DNA of 62,321 bases from CAYSYM01 sp964435115 (GCA_964435115.1 CAYSYM010000019.1:1-62321), one strand, 5' to 3'. Shown: positions 50,593-61,491, counted from the stretch's first letter. Translations and numbers: made by a program. The notes: generated from the letters alone by a model not told the origin.

Positions 50593-52164
50593 TCAGCCGC
50601 GGTACCGGTAGAGCTGGTACGTCAGTCCGTGCTCCCCTGCCAGGACTCGCTCCAGGCGGAAGCGGGTGGCCAGCACCACCTCGGCGTCCCTGGGGAGCAG
50701 GTGGAAGCTCATCACTACGAGCCCGAACTGCCCGCTGGCCAGCGCCTCGACGAGTGGCTGGCTGCGCCAGCGCCCGAGCGCTTCCTCGGCCCGCAGGTCA
50801 ACCGGCTGGACGTACACGGGGCGTCCGTTGCGCACGGCGAAGCCCGCGGCCTCCACGAGCACGGGCCCCACCTCCGCCTGGATCGCGGCATCGAGCGCCG
50901 CGCCGGCCGCCCGGTCCGCGGTAGCCGGAGGCTCGCGCACGGGCAATGCCCCGGCCGTAAGGCCGAACCCGTTCGGCAGGTGCACGTTCAGCAGCAGGTA
51001 GACCACCGTGAGCAGTGGCGCCAGGGAGGTGCTCGCGGTGTCCGCGCTGCGCCAGGCGAACGGCAGCGCCAGAGCCGTGGCGGTGACCGGCTCCAGGAAG
51101 TAGTTCACACTGCTGCCCTCATTCCCCACCGCCAGGGCGGTGAGGAGGGCCAGCGACACGTACACGGCCAGCGGCGAGGTCGGCCTGCGTCGGCAGCCGG
51201 GCCTCTTCTCCACGAGGTCGTGCCCCAGGGAGGCCCGCGGGCGTGGGCGTCTGGCCGAGAACCGCCAGGCACCCGGGGCGCCGAGTGCCCACCAGAGGGC
51301 GGCCGCGACGGGTGGAACGTGCAGGGCCAGCGCCACCGTGGTGGAGGCGACCATCCGTCCGACGTTGAACGGGTTCTGGCTGTTCCCGAACAGGACGTGG
51401 CGGGAAAACTGCCCGGCGGATGCCTGTTCGAGCCAGAGGCCGGCGGCGGCGCTCGGCACGAGCAGCAGCAGGGCGAACGCCAGGCCCTTGCGTCGGCTCT
51501 CCAGGGCGAAGGCGATGGTGATCGCCACCGGCGCTGCCACCATCGTCTGTTTCGTCCACAGGGCGAGCCCGGCGAGAGCCGCGGCGGTGGCGACGCCACG
51601 CCACCCGCCCAGCCACTCCGCTGCCAGCACGGCGGCCACCGCGAGCAGGATGGCGAGCGTATCGACACGGGCCAGCCCGGCCCAGTCGTACACCAGGGGC
51701 GACGCGGCCAGCGCGGCAGGAGCCGCCACGACGGCCCACGGACCCGCGCCCGCGCGGCGCGCGTTCCAGGCGACGAGGCCGAGTAGCCCGGCCAGCGCCA
51801 GCGACGCGATCAACCGTCCCGGCCACAGGGCCGGCCCGGCCGCGGGGATCACCAGGCTCCACACGGCCGGGAACAATGGCGGGTACGGGGAGCGCACCAT
51901 CGGGAACTGCTGGAGGTCGACGTAGATCGGCTCCCGGCGTGCAAGCCGCACCGCGTCGTTCAGCACGTACCCCTCGCCATAGTCGAGGTCGTAGGGGAAC
52001 AGGGTGACCTGGCTCGTGATGGACAGGAGTCCGCCGACGTGCAGCAGCGCGAGCAGGCCGAGCGCTGCGAGAAGCGCGGACCGGATGGCAGAGGCGCTCG
52101 GCCAGGTGCGCTTCGCGTGCTTCCCGGTGGCCGCCGGAGTGGGCCGCGCCGACGCCAAGATCAC
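50593..52164 (-). CDS. Multi-pass membrane glycosyltransferase-like protein (GT-C fold)
   Basis: 523 aa with about 10 membrane helices. After the first helix comes FPYDLDYGEGYVLNDAVRLA, which has the acidic pattern of the first extracytoplasmic loop in GT-C enzymes (catalytic Asp/Glu). The C-terminal ~130 residues are soluble. Around residue 300 is a basic Arg/Pro stretch (RFSARRPRPRASLGHDLVEK) unlike a membrane loop, perhaps a repeat insertion. These enzymes move sugars from lipid carriers outside the membrane. Its GTG start overlaps the stop of the next gene by 4 bp. Confidence 0.75.
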   Translation of the reverse strand: MILASARPTPAATGKHAKRTWPSASAIRSALLAALGLLALLHVGGLLSITSQVTLFPYDLDYGEGYVLNDAVRLARREPIYVDLQQFPMVRSPYPPLFPAVWSLVIPAAGPALWPGRLIASLALAGLLGLVAWNARRAGAGPWAVVAAPAALAASPLVYDWAGLARVDTLAILLAVAAVLAAEWLGGWRGVATAAALAGLALWTKQTMVAAPVAITIAFALESRRKGLAFALLLLVPSAAAGLWLEQASAGQFSRHVLFGNSQNPFNVGRMVASTTVALALHVPPVAAALWWALGAPGAWRFSARRPRPRASLGHDLVEKRPGCRRRPTSPLAVYVSLALLTALAVGNEGSSVNYFLEPVTATALALPFAWRSADTASTSLAPLLTVVYLLLNVHLPNGFGLTAGALPVREPPATADRAAGAALDAAIQAEVGPVLVEAAGFAVRNGRPVYVQPVDLRAEEALGRWRSQPLVEALASGQFGLVVMSFHLLPRDAEVVLATRFRLERVLAGEHGLTYQLYRYRG

Positions 52165-53876
52165 CGCGGCGCCTCAACGCGGCGGAAGACCAGGACGGCC
52201 TGGCTCTGCCAGATCGGCGCTGGAACGGCACGCACGAGCGCGTAGTCGCGCTGGAAGGCCGGGTCTGGCAGCAAGGAGAGGCGCGCGAACTCGTCCAGGG
52301 CCACCACCGCATCCGGCTGCCGCTCCTCGACGAGCCGGGCGGGCACGCCGTTGTTGCTGACGAGCTGCTCGGCCGGGAGTGGGTAGTAGCGCAGCGCCTC
52401 GGGCGAGACCAGGCCCACGGTGTCGAGGATGCGCAGGCCCGAGGCGTAGCCGAGTGCGCCGATCTCGGGTGCCGCGACGACCGCGCCTGGGGGGAGCTCG
52501 CGAGCGAGCTGGCGGCCGATCCCCTCGTACGCGCGCTCCCGGGTGCGATCCGTCCCCAGCGGCGAGAAGGGCTGCCGCCAGTCCAGGGCCACCACCTGCC
52601 AGACGAGCAGCGCCGCGGCGAGCCAGGAGTGGTGCGCTCGGGCTCCGCGCGTCCCGCGAGGCCCCGCGGAATGGGCTGGCCCCGGGTAGCCCTCACCCTG
52701 CGTGAGCGGCGCGTTCCCCTCACTGGCCCTCCCGTCTGGCAGCGGGTGCGGGTGCTGGGCGCCACGCGGTACGCCCGGGTAGGAAGTGCCCAGCGCCGGG
52801 AGGCCGGCGCTCCAGGCGAGCAGGTAGAGGGGCGCCAGCGGGGCGAGGTACCAGGGGAACAGGGGAACCTCCCGCGCGCCGGCGGCGACGTAGAAGGTGA
52901 GGTAGGCCAGACCGAAGGCGGCGAACGGCTGCCAGCACAGGTCGCCACGTTGCAGGACCGTCCGGGATGCTGCGTGCAGGAGGATGCCGAGGAGCGCCAG
53001 CCCCACCGCTGCCATGCCGACCGACCCGACGGCACCGAGCGCGGCGATCATCCCCGGCCACCAGCCCGGCAGGCCAGCCTGCAGGGCAAGGACGAGGAGG
53101 TTGGCCAGTGGGGCATCCTGGCGGTACACCACCTGCTTGGCGATGACCGATTGCGGGACCGGGCTCCCGTAGAGGGCGGCCAGCGCGCCGGCCGCGGCCA
53201 GGAGCGGCAGCGCGGCAGCCAGGAGCGGTCCGAGCGCGAGGCGCCGCCGCTCCCAGCACGCCCAGCCGACCACCACCGCGGCGAGCAGCCCCGCTTCGGG
53301 ACGGACCAGGATGGCGCCACCGGCGAGGGCGCTGGTGGCGACAGACCGGCGCGCCCCCGCGAGCGACAGGCTCGCCAGCGTCACGAGGACGAAGAGGCTC
53401 GACTCCATGCCGCCGGTCGCGAAGGCGATGCTCAGCGGGTTGAGCGCCCAGGCCACGCCCACGACCGCTGCCCCCAGCCGGCTCCAGCCCAGGCGGAGCG
53501 CGAGGTGGGCCAGGAGAGCAGCGCTCGCGGCGTCGAACGTCGCCGCGAGCGCTACGGCGGCGAGCGGGAGGTCCACCGCCCCCAGCCGGTAGAGCCCGGC
53601 GAGCAGCACGGCCCAGAGCGGGGTGGTAGTGCCCAGCACCCACTCGCCAGGGTTGTAGACGAGGCCGAGCCCCTCGGCCAGGTTCCGGGCGTAGCGGAAG
53701 GTGATGTACGCATCGTCGATCGCGCGCGGGCCGGTGGCGAGACGCGCCACGATCGCCAGGGCAGCGGGAGCTGCCATCACCGCCAGGCCTCCCCACGCGA
53801 CCCCCCGGCCGCGCGGGGAGGCCGTCGGACGGGCGCGGCCGGCAGTCAGGACCGTCGGAGACAGCCCGTCTGGCAC
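52161..53876 (-). CDS. Multi-pass membrane glycosyltransferase-like protein (GT-C fold)
   Basis: 571 aa from the GTG at 53876. The start is uncertain: the frame is open to 54032. About nine to ten membrane helices. The loop after helix 1 has RAIDDAYITFRYARNLAEGL, with the Asp-Asp pair typical of the GT-C catalytic loop, and GLVYNPGEWVLGTTTPLW follows. Around residues 365-420 there is a hydrophilic Gly/Pro/His-rich insert encoded by a repeat-like stretch (52.64-52.79 kb). The soluble C-terminus is about 150 residues. Its stop overlaps the GTG of the next gene, indicating translational coupling. Confidence 0.75.
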   Translation of the reverse strand: MPDGLSPTVLTAGRARPTASPRGRGVAWGGLAVMAAPAALAIVARLATGPRAIDDAYITFRYARNLAEGLGLVYNPGEWVLGTTTPLWAVLLAGLYRLGAVDLPLAAVALAATFDAASAALLAHLALRLGWSRLGAAVVGVAWALNPLSIAFATGGMESSLFVLVTLASLSLAGARRSVATSALAGGAILVRPEAGLLAAVVVGWACWERRRLALGPLLAAALPLLAAAGALAALYGSPVPQSVIAKQVVYRQDAPLANLLVLALQAGLPGWWPGMIAALGAVGSVGMAAVGLALLGILLHAASRTVLQRGDLCWQPFAAFGLAYLTFYVAAGAREVPLFPWYLAPLAPLYLLAWSAGLPALGTSYPGVPRGAQHPHPLPDGRASEGNAPLTQGEGYPGPAHSAGPRGTRGARAHHSWLAAALLVWQVVALDWRQPFSPLGTDRTRERAYEGIGRQLARELPPGAVVAAPEIGALGYASGLRILDTVGLVSPEALRYYPLPAEQLVSNNGVPARLVEERQPDAVVALDEFARLSLLPDPAFQRDYALVRAVPAPIWQSQAVLVFRRVEAPR

Positions 53877-54010
53877 CCCCTCCCGCGCACCCGCGCGGCG
53901 CGCGCGGATGAGCTGCCTGGTGGACTGCCGTAGCGGCAGCCAGCGCTCGGCTCCATCTCGTGCCGGTGGGGTCCGCAGGTGGACCTTGGGGAGACGCGCT
54001 CGCGCGTCGC

Positions 54011-55681
54011 TCAGCCCCGCACGCGGTACCACTGGACGCCCTCGCGGTCATAGATCAGCTCGAGCTCCGGCTGGTCGGCCAGGCTCGGCGCGCCGAGGGC
54101 ACGCTCGCGCGGCCCGAGCGCGACGATCGTGGCGCGCGTCTCGCGCAGCAGCTCGCTACGCTCCGCAACCGTCGTGTCGGCGGCGTAGAAGCGCTCCACC
54201 AGCGCTTCCTTGCGGGCGCTCTCACGGGTGGCGACGACGTGTCCCATCACCACGCGTCCGTCGATCAGGCCTGGGAGCGGGTTGGCGAAGCGCGTCTCGG
54301 CCAGCACCACATCGGACGCGCCGGAACGCGCGCCGAGCCAGCGGGCGGCGTCGGCCTCGGCGCGCGACCAGACGTAGACCTCGGCGGGCTGGTTGCTGGC
54401 GGCGGAGCCGATGAGGGCGGCGTACACCAGCACCGGCGTCAGCGCGACGGCGAGCGTGGCGGTGTAGTTGGCAAGGCGACGTCGCAGTGGCCCCCAGGCC
54501 TGCGCATGCATCCAGGCGTTGGCGGCGAGCAGGCCGGCCGCTGCCAGGACGGCCAGGGCGGGCTGGAGCCCGAGGGCGAGGCGGCGCTGGTACGGGACAG
54601 GGAGGTACATCCCGATGACCGTGACGGCGGTCCACACCAGCAGCAGCCGCCTGGGCGCGGGCTCCCAGCTCCGCACGCGCGTCCACGCCAGCGGGGCGGC
54701 CAGCAGCACCAGGCCCAGGTCGATGGGCAGCGTCCAGGGCGCTGAGCTGGGCATGAGGTTCTGGGCGCTCCCGTAGGTGCCGGACCAGAAGGGATCGAGC
54801 TGGAAGAGCGCCACGTAGTAGAGCGTGAGCGGCGCCGCGGCGAGCGCGGCGGCGCCGGCCGCGAGGAGCGGCTGGAGTCTCGGCTCCCGGATCCGTCGCT
54901 GGGAAGCGCGCCGGCTGGCGTGGACCGAGAGCGCCGCGTCCGCCAGCAGCGCGCTCACCAGGACGGGGACGTTGAAGGGGTTGAGCGCCGAGAGCGCGAA
55001 GACCGCCGCGCCGAGCGCTGCCACCCAGCGCGCGTCGCCGCGCCGGGCGCGGAGGTAGAGCGGCGGGGCGACCAGGGTCAGCGCGAGCCCGAGCATGACG
55101 TGTGGCGCGGCGAGGAAGGCGCCGAACGGGCTGACCTCCGGGTAGACGTTGAGGCCCGGTAGCCCGCTGGCGAGCTCCTCGAAGCCGAGGCGCTGGAACG
55201 CCAGACGCAGGGGGACCAACCACCCCGCGAGGCCGAGCGTGCCTACGATGAGGAGGGTGGCCAGGCGCCGCTCGCGGACGCCGCGCAGGAACGCGCTCAC
55301 GAAGAGGTAGGTGGCGCCCAGCAGGAGGACCCGCCCCACCCACTCGGCGCTGGAGAAGAGCAGCAGGTCATCGACGCCGAGGGCGGCGGCGAGCTTGCCG
55401 AGCGCCACGTAGAAGGGGTACACGAGAGCCGGAGCGTGCGGCTCGGCGGTGAACCGGTTGTGGATCAGCCAGCTCGGGCTCCGGGCGCCCTCGCGCATCG
55501 CCGCCTGGTACTGCCCGAAGTCGCGGGCGAACCAGAAGGTGCCGAGGCGCTCGAGGTCCGGCGGGCCGTAGACGGCGGCCACGAGGGAGGGGAGGGCGCT
55601 GAGCCCGAGGACGACCAGGCCGACCCCGAGCAGCCAGCGCAGCTCGCCCGCCCGGGCCCGCGCGACCGACCGGGTTCCCAC
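54011..55681 (-). CDS. Multi-pass membrane protein, probable glycosyltransferase
   Basis: 556 aa from the GTG at 55681. An ATG at 55828 would add 49 residues, but these run through a dispersed repeat and look non-conserved. There are about ten membrane helices. The first external loop contains ARDFGQYQAAMREGARSPSW with acidic residues, similar to GT-C architecture but less clear than in the two following genes. The soluble C-terminus (about 120 residues) includes ADAARWLGARSGASDVVLAE, a pattern common in such proteins. It precedes the two other GT-like genes by 134 bp, on the same strand. Confidence 0.68.
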   Translation of the reverse strand: MGTRSVARARAGELRWLLGVGLVVLGLSALPSLVAAVYGPPDLERLGTFWFARDFGQYQAAMREGARSPSWLIHNRFTAEPHAPALVYPFYVALGKLAAALGVDDLLLFSSAEWVGRVLLLGATYLFVSAFLRGVRERRLATLLIVGTLGLAGWLVPLRLAFQRLGFEELASGLPGLNVYPEVSPFGAFLAAPHVMLGLALTLVAPPLYLRARRGDARWVAALGAAVFALSALNPFNVPVLVSALLADAALSVHASRRASQRRIREPRLQPLLAAGAAALAAAPLTLYYVALFQLDPFWSGTYGSAQNLMPSSAPWTLPIDLGLVLLAAPLAWTRVRSWEPAPRRLLLVWTAVTVIGMYLPVPYQRRLALGLQPALAVLAAAGLLAANAWMHAQAWGPLRRRLANYTATLAVALTPVLVYAALIGSAASNQPAEVYVWSRAEADAARWLGARSGASDVVLAETRFANPLPGLIDGRVVMGHVVATRESARKEALVERFYAADTTVAERSELLRETRATIVALGPRERALGAPSLADQPELELIYDREGVQWYRVRG

Positions 55682-55754
55682 GCGGCTTTCGAGTCGCGTG
55701 GCGTGCCCCGGCGCCAGGCACAAGGCGGCCCGGTCCGTGACTGGGGCCGCGGGC

Positions 55755-55805
55755 GCCGCGGCGAAGCACGTGGGCCGGCCCTGGGTCCCATCGTGCTGGG
55801 CTCCG
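55755..55805. repeat. Copy of the REP-like element
   Basis: On the minus strand this contains GCACGAT, 17 bases, then CACGTGCTTCGCCGCG. That is the same order and spacing as upstream of upp (49.30-49.34 kb), while the 17 bases between differ. It lies between the ICMT-like and GT-like genes. Confidence 0.45.
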
Positions 55806-55845
55806 GCCAGCTTGCCTCGCCCTCTCATCAGGAAGCGCGCAGCGC

Positions 55846-56685
55846 TCAGCGCCACCACGGGAGCAGCCGGCCGGTGCGTGCCCGGTACGCCGGGTACGTG
55901 GTGGGGAACGCCTCCTGGAGGGCCGCCTCCTCCAGGACGGCCCGCCACACCTGGAGCCCGACGAATACGCCGTACAGGGCCAGCATGGCCGGGTGCGGCC
56001 TGGCGAGGGCGAGGCCGAGCGCCGCGACCAGCTCGCCGAGGTAGACGGGGTGGCGCACCCAGCGGTACGGGCCGCGGCGGACGAGGCCGCGCGCCTCGGG
56101 GAAGAGGCCGAAGCAGCGGCCGAGTGCCAGGAGCGCCCACCCGCTGAAGAGGGTGCCGGCGGCGGTGATCGACGAGGCCAGGATGAGCGCCGGGGCGGGC
56201 GCGTCCGCGGCGGGCACGAGCGCGGCCGCCGTGAGGACGAAGGTGCCGGCGAGGGCGACGGCCCCGCCCCGCCAGCTGGCCCGCCGGCCGACGACGGGCC
56301 GGCGGACGACGAACAGCACGACCACCAGGGCCAGGAAGAGCGTGCTGGCGAGCTGCTCGGCGACGGTGGCCAGCTCACGCAGCGGGTCGGCCGCGGCGCC
56401 GCTCAGCAGCCCGGTGGTGACGAGTCGGGCGAGTCCCCAGGCCTTCGCGCCGAGCGGCAGCGCGAAGACGTACGCGGGCCAGGCGTTCCACAGGAGGAGT
56501 CGACCCCAGGCGGTGGCCTCGACGTCGCGCTGCAGGCGGACCAGTGCGCGCCAGGCGCCGCGCAGCGCGGCGCCTGGCGCGGCCGGTGGACGCAGCGTGA
56601 GGGCCGAAGCGCGACCCGATCTGGCGCCGGCGGAGCCCACTGCCTGGGTCCGGCGGGGTAGCTCCTGGATCTGGCCGACGGGCAC
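55846..56685 (-). CDS. Membrane methyltransferase of the ICMT/phospholipid methyltransferase type
   Basis: 279 aa with about five to six membrane helices. The C-terminal signature RRGPYRWVRHPVYLGELVAA, then EEAALQEAFPTTYPAYRART, is that of isoprenylcysteine carboxyl methyltransferase-like proteins, with the SAM-binding RHP and the conserved Glu-Glu. Bacterial members methylate lipids or unknown substrates. The N-terminal ~45 residues are hydrophilic and may not be part of the mature start. It lies between the GT genes and tadC on the same strand. Confidence 0.83.
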   Translation of the reverse strand: MPVGQIQELPRRTQAVGSAGARSGRASALTLRPPAAPGAALRGAWRALVRLQRDVEATAWGRLLLWNAWPAYVFALPLGAKAWGLARLVTTGLLSGAAADPLRELATVAEQLASTLFLALVVVLFVVRRPVVGRRASWRGGAVALAGTFVLTAAALVPAADAPAPALILASSITAAGTLFSGWALLALGRCFGLFPEARGLVRRGPYRWVRHPVYLGELVAALGLALARPHPAMLALYGVFVGLQVWRAVLEEAALQEAFPTTYPAYRARTGRLLPWWR

Positions 56686-56710
56686 GCGGCGTCCTCCTGG
56701 CTTGGCCGCC

Positions 56711-57670
56711 CTACACGCCCGGGGCGTTGACCGCGGCGATGGTGGGCCAGATAGGGCCCAGGATGACGATGCACAGGGCCGGGAAGATGAAGAATGCCAG
56801 AGGGAAGAGCATCTTCAGCTGGAGCTGGGCCGCCTGCTCCTCGGCCCGCTGCCGCCGCGCCGTCCGCATCTGGTCGGCCTGGCTGCTGAGCACACGGGTC
56901 ACGCTGACGCCGAGCGACTCGGCCTGGAGGAGGGAGGCCACGAAATTGCTCAGGTCCTGGACCTGCGTGCGGGCGACGAGGTCGCGCAGCGCGGCGCGGC
57001 GCGAGCGCCCGACCCGCATCTCGGCCAGCACGCGCGCGAGCTCGCGGGTCAGCGGGTTGTCCTGCTTGTCGACCAGGCGCTGGAGGGCGGCGTCGAACCC
57101 GAGGCCGGCTTCCACGCTGATGACGAGCAGGTCGAGCGCGTCGGGGAGCGCCCGCTGGATCGCCTTCTGGCGCGCCCGCGTCCGCGAGCGGAGGATGAGG
57201 TCGGGCCCGAGCCAGCCGAAGCCCACGCCGACCGCGCCGAAGACGAACGCCAGACCGGCCTGGCCGCCGATGGTCATCAGGAAGAAGAACCCGCCGCCGA
57301 GGACGAGGGCGGCGAACAGCTTGGTGCCGAGGTAGTCGGCCGGGGTCCAGTTGTAAGGGGTGCCGGCCAGCGTCAGCTTGAGCTGGATCGGGTCGACGCC
57401 GTCGCCCGCCGTCGGCTCGCCCGTCCTCCTGGGCGTGGCTCGCTGCTCCTGGTACTTGCGCAGGCCTTCCGCGAGCTGGCGGATGAACGGGCGCAGGACG
57501 CGTTCCGAGAACGGCTGCCGCAGCTCCAGCTCCTCCAGGCTCTGCGGATGAGTGGTGAAGCCGGCCAGCCGCTCCGCGACCACGTCGCGGCCGGTGCGGG
57601 GGAGGGCGAGCCCGACGAGCAGGAGCGCGACCCCGAGGACGGCGAGGGAGGCGACCAGCAGGGGATTCAT
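56711..57670 (-). CDS. tadC: Tad pilus assembly protein TadC (type II secretion F domain)
   Basis: 319 aa. An N-terminal membrane helix (LVASLAVLGVALLLVGLALP), two more in the middle (about 100-140) and one at the C-terminus (LKMLFPLAFFIFPALCIVIL) frame the T2SSF domain. That domain has LPDALDLLVISVEAGLGFDA and SNFVASLLQAESLGVSVTRV. It forms the inner-membrane platform with TadB. It is the last gene of the flp-cpaB-tadA-tadB-tadC unit. Confidence 0.92.
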   Translation of the reverse strand: MNPLLVASLAVLGVALLLVGLALPRTGRDVVAERLAGFTTHPQSLEELELRQPFSERVLRPFIRQLAEGLRKYQEQRATPRRTGEPTAGDGVDPIQLKLTLAGTPYNWTPADYLGTKLFAALVLGGGFFFLMTIGGQAGLAFVFGAVGVGFGWLGPDLILRSRTRARQKAIQRALPDALDLLVISVEAGLGFDAALQRLVDKQDNPLTRELARVLAEMRVGRSRRAALRDLVARTQVQDLSNFVASLLQAESLGVSVTRVLSSQADQMRTARRQRAEEQAAQLQLKMLFPLAFFIFPALCIVILGPIWPTIAAVNAPGV

Positions 57671-57757
57671 GACGTCGCCCGCCTCCCACGCTCCCTCGCA
57701 GGGTGAGATCGGGGGGCTACGTCCGGGTCCGATGGCGCTGCGTGGTGGCGCACGGGC

Positions 57758-58729
57758 TCAGAGCTCGATGTCGACCATCTTGCGGATGGTCAGGCCCCCG
57801 GCGAGGATGCCCCCCACGGCGATGACGGGCAGCGCCAGCCAGGGGCCGGGGCTGAGCAGCTTGCCGATGTAGCTGGGCGCGATGAGCAGGAGGATGCCGG
57901 CGACGGCGGCGGGCAGGCTGGAGAGCATGTACCCGGCTGCCCGCCCCTGGGCAGACAGGGTGCGGATCTCGCCCTTCAGCTTGATGCGCTCGCGGATGGT
58001 GCTGGCGATGGAATCCAGGATCCTGGCGAGGTTCCCGCCGATCTCGAACTGGACGAGGACGGCCGTCACGATGAGGTCGAGATCCTCGCTCGCCACGCGC
58101 CGCACCAGGTGCTGCAGGGCGTCCTGCGGGCCGATACCGAGGCCGATCTCGCGGACCACGCGCTGGAACTCCTCGGAAACGGGGGGCGGAGCCTCGCGTG
58201 AGATCATCTCCATCGACTGGACCAGGCTGAGGCCCGAGCGCAGTGAGTTGCTCATCAGGGCGATGGTGTCCGGGAGCTGGTCGTTGAATGCCTTGAGGCG
58301 AGCCGCCTGGCGGCGGGCGAGCCAGAGTCGGGGCAGGAGCCAGCCGCCGAAGGCGAACACCGCGGCGACGAGCGGGGAGCCCGAGATGAGCAGGGCGAGC
58401 GCAGCCACCGTGGCCGCCGCGGAGCCCTGGAGGATGAGGAACTCGGCCACGGTGAGCTTGACGTTGGCGCGCGCCAGACTGGACTGGAGCGCCGTGGCGA
58501 ACGAGTGGCCGGAGATAGACGCTTCGACGCGCTGCGCCAGGAACTGGGTGACCTGGACGGTGGCGGCCTGCTTCTGCTCCTCCTCGCTCAGCCGGTAGCC
58601 ACGGCCCGCGTAGCGACGGATGCGCCGTTCGAGGTGGCTCAGGTCCGGGCGCAGGGCCCGCTCGAAGCCGACGAGGAGGAGGCCCGTGGCGGCGACCGTC
58701 AGGAGCGCCAGGATCGCCTCGAGGGTCAC
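57758..58729 (-). CDS. tadB: Tad pilus assembly protein TadB (type II secretion F domain)
   Basis: 323 aa from the GTG at 58729 (GAGG 5 bases upstream), 7 bp after the tadA stop. It has an N-terminal helix, a central pair (about 95-135) and C-terminal helices around the T2SSF domain (LPDTIALMSNSLRSGLSLVQ, EDLDLIVTAVLVQFEIGGNL). It pairs with TadC as the membrane platform of the pilus motor. Confidence 0.92.
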   Translation of the reverse strand: MTLEAILALLTVAATGLLLVGFERALRPDLSHLERRIRRYAGRGYRLSEEEQKQAATVQVTQFLAQRVEASISGHSFATALQSSLARANVKLTVAEFLILQGSAAATVAALALLISGSPLVAAVFAFGGWLLPRLWLARRQAARLKAFNDQLPDTIALMSNSLRSGLSLVQSMEMISREAPPPVSEEFQRVVREIGLGIGPQDALQHLVRRVASEDLDLIVTAVLVQFEIGGNLARILDSIASTIRERIKLKGEIRTLSAQGRAAGYMLSSLPAAVAGILLLIAPSYIGKLLSPGPWLALPVIAVGGILAGGLTIRKMVDIEL

Positions 58730-58736
58730 CGCGACC

Positions 58737-60158
<1,422 letters not shown>

Positions 60159-60241
60159 CGGTCAGTCCTCACGAGAGCACCGGACGAGGGAGGGCTCAGA
60201 CGCGACACGGCCTGAGGGCCTTCCACCCAACCCCTCACCCC

Positions 60242-61126
60242 TCACCGGCCGCCGATGGCGATGCTCGGCGGGAGCGGGACGAGGTTGTACTTCTCGCGCA
60301 TGTAGTTGAAGTTGATGACGAGGTTGGTATCTGCCTTCTCTTCGTCGGCCGGCGACCGCAGCACCATCTCGATGTTGTTCTCGCGGTAGTACGTAGCCGC
60401 GTCTTTGAGCCACTTGAGCACGAGCGCTTCTTCAGGACTGACGATGAGGATGATGTTGGCGTTGGCCAGGCTGGGTGCCGTGTTGTTCCCGCCGGTCTTG
60501 CCCGCTTCCCCACCGGCGGGGATGAGCGAGCCATCCGCGGCGTACGAGCCAATCTCCTGGATGCGCAAGTTCTGCAGCATGATGCGCGTCTGGAGGTACG
60601 GGATCGGGTTGGAGCGCACCTCCTCGCGCTGCTCTGGCGTGAGCCCGGGCGGGACGTTCACGGTGGTGTAGAGGAGGTCGACCCGGTCGCCTGGCCGGAG
60701 CGCATTCACCTGGGCGATGGACGACGGGCTCGCTCCCCCGAACGACGCCGGCACCACGTACATGACCCTGCCCTTCTCGATTCTGAACGACGGCGCGTTC
60801 CTGGCGGCCACCGGACCGATGCGTTGCGTGTTGATCACCTCGCCCTTGACGATGCCGGTGGGGGTGAACTTGCCAACGACGTCCTCGATCTTCGTCGCGG
60901 CGCCGGCCTGCACCAGCTCGTCGGGTACTGTTCGCAGGTTGACCATGCTCGCAGCGATCTCGGCGCGCGCGGGGATGTCCGCCACCGCCACGACGATACG
61001 CGCCTTGGGCAAGGCGGCCTTGATGCGCTGGGCATCCGCCACCTGCACGTAGACGGCCACGCCGACGGAGAGCGCCAGGATGGCTCCCGCGCCAAACAGG
61101 ACGGAGCCGAGCCGCTTTCTACTCAC
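60242..61126 (-). CDS. cpaB: Flp pilus assembly protein CpaB
   Basis: 294 aa, GTG start. One N-terminal membrane helix (VLFGAGAILALSVGVAVYVQ) is followed by the SAF domain (about 40-105, with RIVVAVADIPARAEIAASMV) and the RcpC/CpaB domain (about 130-230, with LRPGDRVDLLYTTVNV). It is a periplasmic or wall-side component of Tad secretion. It lies between flp and tadA, with a partial hairpin in the flp-cpaB gap. Confidence 0.92.
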   Translation of the reverse strand: MSRKRLGSVLFGAGAILALSVGVAVYVQVADAQRIKAALPKARIVVAVADIPARAEIAASMVNLRTVPDELVQAGAATKIEDVVGKFTPTGIVKGEVINTQRIGPVAARNAPSFRIEKGRVMYVVPASFGGASPSSIAQVNALRPGDRVDLLYTTVNVPPGLTPEQREEVRSNPIPYLQTRIMLQNLRIQEIGSYAADGSLIPAGGEAGKTGGNNTAPSLANANIILIVSPEEALVLKWLKDAATYYRENNIEMVLRSPADEEKADTNLVINFNYMREKYNLVPLPPSIAIGGR

Positions 61127-61157
61127 CAGAACTGCGTCCCTCGTGCCCTGGCAGATT

Positions 61158-61187
61158 CAGGCCCGGCCTCAGCCGAGACCGGGCCTG
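61158..61187 (-). terminator. Hairpin between flp and cpaB
   Basis: A 9-bp stem (61158-61166 with 61179-61187) with a 12-base loop lies in the 88-bp gap between the pilin gene and cpaB. As in other tad operons, it may stabilise flp mRNA or attenuate transcription so that the pilin is made in excess over the assembly proteins. Confidence 0.5.
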
Positions 61188-61214
61188 CGTCCGTACGCAG
61201 CAGGCCTGCGCGCC

Positions 61215-61355
61215 CTAGACGGAGTTGCCGAGGCTGTTCAGCAGACTGCCGAGCGCGCCACCGAAGAAGGCCAGCCCGGCAATCGCCAGGACCGCCACCA
61301 GCGCGATGATGAGACCGTACTCGACCAGACCCTGTGCGCGTTCCTTCAACACCAT
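61215..61355 (-). CDS. flp: Flp/Fap-type pilin
   Basis: 46 aa, ATG start with GGAGG 4 bases upstream. It begins MVLKERAQGLVEYGLIIALV, with the conserved prepilin Glu-Tyr after the hydrophilic leader (processing expected before GLVEYG). A single hydrophobic helix and the short tail SLLNSLGNSV follow. This is the major subunit of the Tad pilus. It is the first gene of the operon. A prepilin peptidase is not in the window. Confidence 0.92.
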   Translation of the reverse strand: MVLKERAQGLVEYGLIIALVAVLAIAGLAFFGGALGSLLNSLGNSV

Positions 61356-61491
61356 GAGACCTCCGCTCGGCCAGTTTCCGCCGCTCCTCGGCGTGGTTGC
61401 CGCTGCAGGGCACCCCGACTAGCGGTTTGTGGCGGGCGCAGCATAGCAGCGAGCTAAGGGGCCATCAACGGCCGGCTCGCCCGGTGGCCAG

